Source of the DNA: Archangium violaceum | Lineage (GTDB): Bacteria; Myxococcota; Myxococcia; Myxococcales; Myxococcaceae | NCBI RefSeq assembly: GCF_016859125.1 | Contig: NZ_CP069338.1 | Location: 7,813,501 to 7,877,500 of the forward strand | Direction of reading: 5' to 3' | Length of the DNA: 64,000 nt | Part shown: piece by piece, positions 9,415 through 16,225 of the stretch | Numbering within the stretch: position 1 is the stretch's first letter | Layout: every line of letters begins with the position of its first letter | The notes under the pieces: model-generated | Seen by the model: only the letters and a program-made list of their open reading frames with translations | Databases searched by the model: none | What the model was told of the DNA's origin: nothing | Position numbers and translations under genes: made by a program

Positions 9415-9845
9415 CGAGAGAAGGTCCCGTGGTGATGACGGGTGCTGTCCCCTTGGACCTGAAGAACACGGTTCACCCGGAGACGGCACTTCCTGTCCAG
9501 GGTACTTCCGAGGCGCCCACGGGTGGCGCCTGCCCCGCGCAGGTGGCGCGCGCCGAGGCGGGGGAGCAGTGGATTTCCCGGCTCCTCCGGGGCGGTGCCA
9601 TGTGCAGCGGAGGGCTCTTCCTCGCCTCGCTGGCGCTGGAGGCCCTGCCCGAGTCCGAGAGCGTGCACGTGGCCATCGACGTGCTGCGCAAGGGCGCGGC
9701 CTCGGCCCTGCTGGTGACGCCCGTGGTGCGGCTGGTGGTGGCCGGCACCACCCTGGGCATCCGCGGTGAGTGGAAGTACGCGCTCTACGCGGCCGGCGTG
9801 CTGGGTCTGCTCGCGCTGGCGGTGGGCGCGGGGCTCCACGCCTGA
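9411..9845 (+). CDS. DUF1634 family membrane protein
   Basis: 144 residues. After a polar N-terminus of about 55 residues come three hydrophobic helices, with RLLRGGAMCSGGLFLASLALE, a mid helix (ASALLVTPVVRLVVAG) and a final Gly/Ala/Leu helix. This matches DUF1634, which is repeatedly encoded beside TauE/SafE permeases and is presumed to be an accessory subunit. The ATG at 9411 overlaps the permease stop by four bases. No enzymatic motif is present; the functional link to the transporter is inferred from overlap and family precedent. Confidence 0.85.
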   Translation: MTREGPVVMTGAVPLDLKNTVHPETALPVQGTSEAPTGGACPAQVARAEAGEQWISRLLRGGAMCSGGLFLASLALEALPESESVHVAIDVLRKGAASALLVTPVVRLVVAGTTLGIRGEWKYALYAAGVLGLLALAVGAGLHA

Positions 9846-9846
9846 C

Positions 9847-10716
9847 TCACACCCCGCGTGCGTCGAAGTGCGCCAGGACCTTCCGCGCCCTGGCCACATC
9901 GTCGTGGCGCCCCTGCTCCTCGAAGAGGGGAATCACCGCCTCGATCTCCGCACGCGCCGCCTTCCACTCCTGGGCGAAGGTGTACGCGATGCTCAGGTCC
10001 CACCGGGCCCGCGCCTCGTACACATGGTCGTGCAGATCCGCGTACATGTCCGCCGCGGCCTGGAGGAACGGACGCGCCGAGTTGTGGTTGCCCAGGAGGC
10101 CCTCGGCCTCGCCCAGCAGCAGCCGGCACAGCGCCAGCGGCTCCGGCTCACCTTCCTTCTCGAGCAGCGGCAGCGCCTCGGCGAAACGCTTGCGCGCCGC
10201 CTCGTACTCGCCCGCCTCCATGCGGATGTCGCCGATGTCCAGCAGCAGCTGGGCGATCCGCGGCCCGTTCTTCGACTGCCGGTAGAGCAGCAGCGCCTCC
10301 TGGTACTTCTCCTCGGCGGCCTTGGCCTGGCCCAGCGAGCGCAGCGACTCGCCGATGGCCGCCCGGCACAGCGCCTCGTTCTCCTGATCCTTCAGCTCGT
10401 TGAAGAGGAACGCGGCCTTGGCGATGTGCTCGATGGCGCCCCGGTGGTCCTCGAAGTGGGCGCGCGCCACCCCGAGGCCGAAGTACACCTGCGCCTGGCC
10501 GTGCTTGTCCCCGGCCGTCTGGAAGTAGCCCAGCGCCTCCTCGTAGTGGCGGCGGCTCTCGGCGTGCTCCTCGAGCATGCCGTGCAGCTCGGCCAGGTGC
10601 ACGAGCCCCTTGCCGATCTCCCCGGGCTCTCCGGTGATGCGCGTCGTGGCGAGCGCGTTGCGCTGGTGCTGCAGGGCTTCGAGGATGTGGGCGCGTTCGG
10701 TGTCGGAGAGGCTCAT
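9847..10716 (-). CDS. Tetratricopeptide-repeat protein
   Basis: 289 residues made almost entirely of TPR-type helical pairs. Recurrent units with Leu/Ala-Tyr spacing occur at roughly 35-60, 75-100, 115-140, 155-180, 195-220 and 235-265 (for example YEEALGYFQTAGDKHGQAQV). There is no signal peptide, so a cytoplasmic scaffold or partner-binding role is likely. It lies 11 bases downstream of the ScfR-type regulator on the same strand, so co-transcription is probable. Its stop lies one base from the end of the convergent DUF1634 gene. Confidence 0.85.
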   Translation of the reverse strand: MSLSDTERAHILEALQHQRNALATTRITGEPGEIGKGLVHLAELHGMLEEHAESRRHYEEALGYFQTAGDKHGQAQVYFGLGVARAHFEDHRGAIEHIAKAAFLFNELKDQENEALCRAAIGESLRSLGQAKAAEEKYQEALLLYRQSKNGPRIAQLLLDIGDIRMEAGEYEAARKRFAEALPLLEKEGEPEPLALCRLLLGEAEGLLGNHNSARPFLQAAADMYADLHDHVYEARARWDLSIAYTFAQEWKAARAEIEAVIPLFEEQGRHDDVARARKVLAHFDARGV

Positions 10717-10727
10717 GTTCGTGGGGC

Positions 10728-12344
10728 TCAGTGCTCCTCGCCCTTGTTGCGGCGCCGCGCCGTCTTGTCCAGCGAATCCGTACGTGGTTGCTCCCGGTGT
10801 TCGCCGGGGCCATTGCCGGAGCCATTGCCATGGCCACCGCGGTGGTCACCGCCGCGGCCGGCCTCGTGCACGAGGAGGGGAGAGAAGAAGCAGTCCTTCT
10901 TGGTGTACTCGTCGAAGGAGAAGGCGAAGCGGTAGCTGGCCGCCGCGCGCTGGTTGCAGTCGGTGCGCTCGCAGAAGCGGCAGGAGATGCCGCTGGGCAC
11001 CGCGTCCTTGCGCAGATCCGTGGTGGGCAGCCCGTACGCCAGGTACTTGGCGTTCTCCGCGTGCGTGCCCAGGCCGATGGAGTAGGCCGTGCCTCGCACG
11101 ATGGAGCCCTCGATGGGTTGCAGCTGCACCTTCGCGAAGCAGAAGTACGAGGTGCCGTCCGGCATCATCGAGTACTGCCGCGTGAGCTGCGACGGGTTGA
11201 GGAAGGCCAGGTGCACGGCCCACTTGCCACACGAGCCACCACCCGTGGCGAACTTGATGCCGGTGCCGCTGTAGCGCTTGGAGATGTTGCCGGCGATGTC
11301 CGAGCGCAGGAAGTGGAAGGGCAGGCCCTTGCGCTTGGGGTCCGACAGGTTGCACAGCCGGTGGGCCACCGTCTCGTACGTGGTGCCGAAGAGGTTGGAG
11401 AGCAGCTCCACGTCGTAGCGCGTGCGCTCCACCTCCTTGAAGAAGTCCCCGTAGGGCAGCATCAGCGCGCCGGCGAAGTAGTTGGCCAGGTTCACCTTGA
11501 TGAGCCGCTGCGTCTCCGCGTGCCGCGTGCGCATCGCGCCCACGATCCGCTCCACCAGCTTCTCCCGGTCCAGCACCAGCAGGCCGATGGACGCGGCGAT
11601 CTGGAACTTGAGCGGCTGCTCCGTCAGGTCCGGCGAGAGGATGAGCTCCTGGGCCTCGGGATCGAACCGGCGCACCACCGAGGAGCCACTGGCCGCGGAC
11701 TCGAAGCGCACGCGGTAGCCGAAGCGCTCCTCCAGCAGTGGTATCAGCTGCGGGCTGTTGAGCAGGCGGCCCAGCTTGAAGTCACGCCGCAGCGCCTCGG
11801 CCTGCTCCTCCAGCTCGGGGAAGTAGTTGTGGTGCGTCTGGAGGAAGTCGCTCACCTCGTCGAAGGGCGAGTAGTCGAAGCGCAGGCCCGGCCCCGCGGA
11901 GCTGCCCGGCATCGACTGCGTGCGCGCCCGCTCCTCGGCGTTGAGCTGCGCCAGCACGTTCTCCAGCTGCGTGCGCGTGTTCTTGTAGAGGTTGAAGAGC
12001 GCGGCCACCGTGCCCGCCAGCTTCGGCTCCGCCGACAGGCTCTGCAGCGACTCGGGATCGATATCGAGGCTCTTGAGCAGTGGCTCGTCCAGCAGCTTCG
12101 CCAGGGCCTCGTCCACCCGGCCCTCGCCGAGCGTGGACATGAACTGCTCGGGGTCCTGGTCGAAGTAGCGCAGGGCCTTCCACAGCAGCGGGAAGGGCAT
12201 CACCCGCTTGCCCTTCTCGATGAGGTTCAAGTACGCCGGGGAGACTCCCAGATCCTTGGCCGCATCCGTCTGCTTGATGTTCCGCGCGAGCCGCAGACCA
12301 CGCAGCTTCAGGCCCACGTTCGCGTTGAGTGCGTTCTCGTTCAT
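10728..12344 (-). CDS. XRE-family transcriptional regulator with IrrE-like domain (ScfR/RamB type)
   Basis: DNA-binding regulator, 538 residues from the ATG at 12344; a GTG at 12398 would add 18 unlike residues. A helix-turn-helix occupies about residues 10-65 (LRGLRLARNIKQTDAAKDLG). A long helical middle is followed by an IrrE/DUF955-type domain around 250-340, where the usual HExxH is not obvious. The C-terminal DUF2083-like region has a Cys cluster (CRFCERTDC, about 480-488). Relatives control short-chain fatty-acid and glyoxylate metabolism (RamB, ScfR) and may sense acyl-CoA. The divergent intergenic region with TTTGCAA/GCAAAG half-sites may be its operator. The target genes are not evident here. 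Confidence 0.88.
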   Translation of the reverse strand: MNENALNANVGLKLRGLRLARNIKQTDAAKDLGVSPAYLNLIEKGKRVMPFPLLWKALRYFDQDPEQFMSTLGEGRVDEALAKLLDEPLLKSLDIDPESLQSLSAEPKLAGTVAALFNLYKNTRTQLENVLAQLNAEERARTQSMPGSSAGPGLRFDYSPFDEVSDFLQTHHNYFPELEEQAEALRRDFKLGRLLNSPQLIPLLEERFGYRVRFESAASGSSVVRRFDPEAQELILSPDLTEQPLKFQIAASIGLLVLDREKLVERIVGAMRTRHAETQRLIKVNLANYFAGALMLPYGDFFKEVERTRYDVELLSNLFGTTYETVAHRLCNLSDPKRKGLPFHFLRSDIAGNISKRYSGTGIKFATGGGSCGKWAVHLAFLNPSQLTRQYSMMPDGTSYFCFAKVQLQPIEGSIVRGTAYSIGLGTHAENAKYLAYGLPTTDLRKDAVPSGISCRFCERTDCNQRAAASYRFAFSFDEYTKKDCFFSPLLVHEAGRGGDHRGGHGNGSGNGPGEHREQPRTDSLDKTARRRNKGEEH

Positions 12345-12707
12345 CTCTGCGCGTCCTGGACGGGGAGTTTCCTTCTCAGTACCCGGCCTCTCCGACACCC
12401 TTCCACTGTGCGGAGGCGTTTACCGATTTGCAATAAACGTTTTCGGATACGACCTTCCCTGTCCGCAAAGAAACTGACAGGAGCCCCGGTGGTCGTCCCG
12501 GCCTGTCTTGAAATAGCTAAGAGGCTGATTTTACAGGCGCTTGTAGGCGATTTCGCGACCTGTACCAGAGTACAACAGGGGGCTGTCAAAATTTTACCCG
12601 AATTATTTACCGACGCGAGAACGGGGAGCGGGGATGGGGGGGCGGGCATGGGGGCCGGGACGCGGCAGTCCGCCGACCCGCTCAGGGAGTGGAAGAGGAG
12701 GTGCGTG
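12345..12707. promoter_or_regulatory. Divergent intergenic control region
   Basis: About 360 bases between two divergent genes, visibly more AT-rich than its surroundings. A TTTGCAA at 12427-12433 and a GCAAAGAAAC at 12465-12474 form half-sites in opposite orientation, resembling sites bound by RamB-like regulators; assigning them to the adjacent regulator is inference. A separate palindrome TGTAC-N4-GTACA lies at 12561-12574, flanked by CCTGT/ACAGG. An AT-rich run near 12585-12612 contains TGTCAA, which reads as a TTGACA box on the minus strand. No gene is supported. Confidence 0.5.
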
Positions 12708-14237
12708 ATGTCTTCGTCCTGGCCGGCGCTGTCCCTCTCGGCATGGGTCCTCCTGCTGGGGGCGCTGTGGGGCTGCCAGCCCGCTCGGACGCACGTGCTC
12801 CACCCGGCAGGGGAAACCCCGGCGCTGCGCTACCGCGTCACCTACGTCCGCGAGCCCGGGGCCGCGTTGGACGTGGAGCTCACCCGGGTCCGTGAGGATG
12901 CGCCGCGGGACTTCCTCTTCACCCAACCCGGCGGAGTCGACCGGGTGAGCGTCCTCGGCCAGGAGGGCCCGGGCCACGAGCGGAGCGTCTCCTCGGAAGG
13001 CCGGGTCCTCGTCCCGCCGGACACGCGCCTGCTGCGCTACCGCTACCCACTGGACGCGCGAGCGCGAGGGACACGTTCCGACTTCTTCACCGGCATGGGC
13101 GAGGGCGATGCCTGGCATGTCGCGGGCCGGGCCTGGTTGCTGCGTCCGCGCAGGGTGACGCCGTCGCTGCGCGCGGAGCTGGTGGTGGAGGGCGTGGACG
13201 CGCTGCCTCCGTGGACACCGGACGCGAGCGGTGTCTACAGGCTGGAGGGTGGAGATCTGGTGGACTCGGGCTTCCATGGCTTCGGCGGACGGCGGTGCAC
13301 GGTGCGGCTTCCGGGAGCGGTGGTGGAGGTGGCGGTGCTCGGCCGCATGTCGCGCATGGACGACGCGGCCCTCTGCGCGTGGATCCACCAGGCCGCGCGC
13401 GAGGTGCTCACGGTGCGGCGCTCCTTCCCCTACCCGCGCATCACCGTGCGTCTCGTCCCGATGCCGGGGCGTGGGCAGCCCGCGCCCTTCGGCATGGTGC
13501 TGTGGAGCTCGCCACCGAGCATCTCCCTGCTGGTGGGCCAGGACGCGGCGCCCGCGGCGTTCGCGAGCGACTGGGTGGCGGTGCACGAGCTCCTCCACCT
13601 GGCACACCCCACCTTCGTGCCGCGCATCGCCTGGTTGTCCGAGGGCCTGGCCACCTACTACACGGAGCTGGCTCGGGCGCGCTCGGGCAGGCAGACGCCG
13701 GAGCGGGCCTGGACGGAGCTGCTCGCCGGCTTCGCGCGAGGGCGCGCCGCCGTGGGCTCGCGGACGATGGAGGACGTCATCACCCGCGGCGCTTCCTACC
13801 AGGGCACGTACTGGACGGGGGCGCTCTTCGCCCTGCGCCTGGACGTGGAGCTGCGCCGTGTCACTGGCAACACGCGGAGCCTCGACACGGTGCTCGAGCG
13901 GCTCGCCGGCTCCGGCTCCACTGCAACTTTCGACACCTTCGGGGCGGCGGTGGATGCCGTCGCGGGCCAGCCGCTCTTCCAGGTGCTACTGGATCGTCAC
14001 CTGTCCCGGCCCGCTTTTGCCGGGCTGGAGCCTCTGTTAGAAGCGCTCGGTGTGGCGCCCGGACCAGACGGAGTCGAGCTCGAGAGCGCACGAGACAGCC
14101 CCGTGCGTGAGGCCCTGACGGCTCCGGGTCTCGAGGGGGCTGTAACCGCGAAATCCGAAGTGCGTATGTCAGACCGCGATCCCATCGTCTCCCGCGACGG
14201 GGCTCCTCGCCACGTGCAGTCCTCCCTCACGCAGTGA
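12708..14237 (+). CDS. Putative lipoprotein metalloprotease (peptidase MA-like)
   Basis: The ATG at 12708 follows a GAGGAGG ribosome site; the frame runs on upstream to 10731 only as a shadow of the regulator. 509 residues. The signal peptide ends LWGC (Cys23), so it is an envelope lipoprotein. The N-terminal half is beta-rich. The zinc site is HELLH (H293, E294, H297) followed by WLSEGLATYY, giving a third ligand at E312, the arrangement of peptidase_MA-like gluzincins. The last 30 or so residues are polar and of unclear relevance. It ends 11 bases before the RiPP-like precursor gene, so it could be co-transcribed and act on it, but proximity is the only evidence. Confidence 0.8.
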   Translation: MSSSWPALSLSAWVLLLGALWGCQPARTHVLHPAGETPALRYRVTYVREPGAALDVELTRVREDAPRDFLFTQPGGVDRVSVLGQEGPGHERSVSSEGRVLVPPDTRLLRYRYPLDARARGTRSDFFTGMGEGDAWHVAGRAWLLRPRRVTPSLRAELVVEGVDALPPWTPDASGVYRLEGGDLVDSGFHGFGGRRCTVRLPGAVVEVAVLGRMSRMDDAALCAWIHQAAREVLTVRRSFPYPRITVRLVPMPGRGQPAPFGMVLWSSPPSISLLVGQDAAPAAFASDWVAVHELLHLAHPTFVPRIAWLSEGLATYYTELARARSGRQTPERAWTELLAGFARGRAAVGSRTMEDVITRGASYQGTYWTGALFALRLDVELRRVTGNTRSLDTVLERLAGSGSTATFDTFGAAVDAVAGQPLFQVLLDRHLSRPAFAGLEPLLEALGVAPGPDGVELESARDSPVREALTAPGLEGAVTAKSEVRMSDRDPIVSRDGAPRHVQSSLTQ

Positions 14238-14248
14238 AAGGAAACACC

Positions 14249-14506
14249 ATGAACATCAAGACCATGGCCGCCATCGTCGGCACCCTCTCCCTCGGCGCTC
14301 TGGCCACCGGCTGTGCGACCGCGAAGCCCGCGACCGCCGCCACCGAGGAGAAGGGCAGTGAGGCCTCCTGCAAGGGCGACGCGGCTGCCACCCAGGAGAA
14401 GGGCGGCGAGGCCCAGTGCGGCGGCGACAAGGCGTCCTCCACCTCCGAGAAGGGGAGCGAGCACGCGTGCGGCAAGGACGGTTGTGGCGCCGCCAAGCCG
14501 CAGTAA
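14249..14506 (+). CDS. Candidate RiPP precursor, Cys-repeat lipoprotein (bufferin/HvfA-like)
   Basis: 85-residue precursor candidate with an AAAGGA ribosome site; the ATG at 14249 is preferred over 14234 because it puts the signal peptide at the N-terminus. Residues 1-21 form a signal peptide ending LATGC (Cys22, possible lipidation). The mature part contains three copies of the octapeptide EKG(S/G)E(A/H)xC at 34-41, 50-57 and 67-74, plus a last Cys79, in an Ala/Thr/Ser/Gly background. This layout resembles the EGKCG-type substrates of MNIO enzymes, but the motif differs. The next gene encodes an MNIO enzyme. Known relatives carry oxidised Cys (thiooxazole or similar) that binds copper; that chemistry is inferred here. 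It is not recognisable as a DUF2282 protein. Confidence 0.82.
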   Translation: MNIKTMAAIVGTLSLGALATGCATAKPATAATEEKGSEASCKGDAAATQEKGGEAQCGGDKASSTSEKGSEHACGKDGCGAAKPQ

Positions 14507-14514
14507 TGGATAGC

Positions 14515-14536
14515 CCCCGGGTCATCGGGGGTTCTC
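14515..14536 (+). promoter_or_regulatory. Stem-loop between precursor and MNIO enzyme
   Basis: An eight-base stem, AGCCCCCG pairing with CGGGGGTT (one G-U pair) around a six-base loop, begins eight bases after the precursor stop. It is followed by TCTCTTCC rather than a U-run. A partial terminator or 3'-stabilising hairpin here would make precursor mRNA more abundant than enzyme mRNA, a common arrangement in RiPP operons. That role is inferred. Confidence 0.6.
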
Positions 14537-14591
14537 TTCCGGGCGGTGGGGAGTCTCTTCCCTCCGCCCGTGTCTTTTCCGAGGTGCCAAC

Positions 14592-15437
14592 GTGCCGGTG
14601 AGCTACGCGCGGAGACATGGATTGAAGCCGCTCGGGGCGGGCGTCGGGTTGCGGCGCGAGTTCTACGCGCAGCTCCCGGAGACCTCCCGTGCGCTGGATT
14701 GGGTGGAGATCATCCCCGAGAACTTCCTCACGCTCGGAGGCCGACCCCAGCGCGTGCTGGATGCGTGCACCGAGCGCTGGCCGGTGTTGCCCCACGGGGT
14801 GGCGCTGAACATTGGCGGACCGGAGCCGCTGGACGAGGACTACCTCTCGCGGTTGAAGGCGCTGGTGGAGCGGGTGGACGCGCCCTTCTTCTCGGATCAC
14901 CTCTGCTACACGCGGCTGGGCGGGGCGTACCTCTATGATCTGCTGCCGCTGCCCTTCTCGGAGGAGGCGGTGGAGCACGTGGTGTCGCGGGTGCGCGAGG
15001 TGAAGGAGCGGGTGGGCCGGCCCTTCCTGCTGGAGAACCCGAGCTACTACGCGCGCATGCCGGGGGGCACCCTGGACGAGGCGACCTTCCTGAGGCACGT
15101 GGTGGAGCAGGCGGACTGCGGCCTGCTGCTGGACGTGAACAACGTCTACGTGAACGCGCTCAACCACGGGTATGATCCGCGGGCCTTCGTGGACGCGCTG
15201 CCGCTGGAGCGGGTGGTGCAGATCCACCTGGCGGGGCACGAGCGCCTGCCAGAAGTCATCCTCGACACGCACGGGGCGGCGGTCTGCGACGACGTGTGGT
15301 CGCTGTACCGCTACGTGCTGGAGCGCACGGGGCCGGTGTCGACGCTCATCGAGTGGGACCAGGACATCCCCTCGCTGGACGCCGTGTTGGACGAGGCGGA
15401 CCGGGCCCGTGCGGTGCTGGCGGAGGTGACGCGATGA
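14592..15437 (+). CDS. MNIO (DUF692) multinuclear iron oxidase, BufB/HvfB-like
   Basis: TIM-barrel enzyme of 281 residues with a GTG start at 14592. MNIO proteins use a mixed-valent iron cluster and oxygen to oxidise Cys side chains of peptide substrates (methanobactin, bufferin and related pathways). Conserved DUF692 blocks are visible in order: GLRREFY (19-25), PHGVALNIGG (67-76), SDHLCY (101-106), LLENPSYY (146-153), LLLDVNN (178-184), QIHLAGHE (210-217), DTHG (225-228) and IEWDQDIP (253-260). They supply the His, Glu, Asp and Asn ligands expected of the iron site. The gene is coupled to its partner by an ATGA overlap, and its likely substrate is the upstream Cys-repeat protein. Confidence 0.93.
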   Translation: MPVSYARRHGLKPLGAGVGLRREFYAQLPETSRALDWVEIIPENFLTLGGRPQRVLDACTERWPVLPHGVALNIGGPEPLDEDYLSRLKALVERVDAPFFSDHLCYTRLGGAYLYDLLPLPFSEEAVEHVVSRVREVKERVGRPFLLENPSYYARMPGGTLDEATFLRHVVEQADCGLLLDVNNVYVNALNHGYDPRAFVDALPLERVVQIHLAGHERLPEVILDTHGAAVCDDVWSLYRYVLERTGPVSTLIEWDQDIPSLDAVLDEADRARAVLAEVTR

Positions 15438-16150
15438 AACCGGGGCTGCGCGGCTTCTTCGATTCGATGACGGAGTTCTTCACCACGCCGGGCCCGGACG
15501 CGTTGGAGCGGTTGTACGCGGCGCACCCGGGCTGGGACGCGCCGCGCTCGCGCGTGGAGCTCTACGGCCGGATGGTGCGCCACCACGGCAGGGCCACGCT
15601 GGAGAAGCTCTACCCGCTGACGCGCGCGAGCGTGGACGAGGCGGGGTGGGTGGAGCTGGCGCGGGCCTACGAGGCGTCGAGGCCCTCGCGGCCCTTCGAG
15701 ATGAACCACCTGGGCGAGGGCTTCCCGGGCTTCCTCGCGGACGAGGCGGAGCGGCGTGGCCTGCCGGACTTCCTGCCCGCGCTGGCGCGCTTCGAGTGGG
15801 CGGACTTCGCGGTGTACACGTCGATGGAGCCGGTGCCGGAGAAGGTGGAGCGGCTGACGGTGAACCCGACGCTGGTGGCCCTGGAGCACCCCTTCCAACT
15901 CTGCGCGTACGTGCGGGCGAAGGGGCGGGGACGGCCGGAGCCGGGACAGGAGATGGCGCTGCTGTGGCGGCACCCGGAGCGACTGGTGACGATGTACCTG
16001 GCCGCGAGCGACCGCTCCCTGCTGGCGTTGAAGATGGCGGTGGAGGGGCTGACGCCGGCCCAGGTGGCGGCGGCGACGGGGGTGGCCGAGGCCGACATCC
16101 GCGCCGCCGTGGAGGCCTGCGTGTCGGACGGCCTCGTCCTGTCACCGTGA
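15434..16150 (+). CDS. DUF2063 family partner protein of MNIO enzyme (BufC/HvfC-like)
   Basis: 238 residues; the start overlaps the MNIO stop (ATGA at 15434). The N-terminal helical DUF2063 domain contains RVELYGRMVRHHGRATLEKLYPLT and a following helical pair. The C-terminal half has the beta strands and winged-helix-like end (LTPAQVAAATGVAEADIRAAV) seen in BufC/HvfC partners, where an RRE-type fold presents the precursor leader to the MNIO enzyme. This is a standard companion in bufferin-type loci. It is the last gene of the cluster before two strong hairpins. No transporter is encoded nearby, consistent with Sec-dependent export of the precursor. Confidence 0.9.
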   Translation: MKPGLRGFFDSMTEFFTTPGPDALERLYAAHPGWDAPRSRVELYGRMVRHHGRATLEKLYPLTRASVDEAGWVELARAYEASRPSRPFEMNHLGEGFPGFLADEAERRGLPDFLPALARFEWADFAVYTSMEPVPEKVERLTVNPTLVALEHPFQLCAYVRAKGRGRPEPGQEMALLWRHPERLVTMYLAASDRSLLALKMAVEGLTPAQVAAATGVAEADIRAAVEACVSDGLVLSP

Positions 16151-16155
16151 AGCTT

Positions 16156-16211
16156 CACCGGGCGGAGGAGCCCGCCCGGTGGGGGGCGGCTCCGGCGGAC
16201 ACCGGAGCCGC
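16156..16211. terminator. Two tandem hairpins between convergent genes
   Basis: Two perfect 10-base stems follow the bufC-like stop: 16156-16165 pairing with 16172-16181 (six-base loop) and 16186-16195 pairing with 16202-16211 (six-base loop). They are GC-rich and lack a U-run, but they sit precisely between convergent genes and could terminate transcription from both sides. Confidence 0.6.
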
Positions 16212-16225
16212 CGGAGTGGCTGACG

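Noticed and set aside
10731-12707. Upstream part of the 1168-codon plus-strand frame
   Set aside because: Overlaps the regulator on the other strand. Only the part after 12708, with signal peptide and zinc motif, is real.
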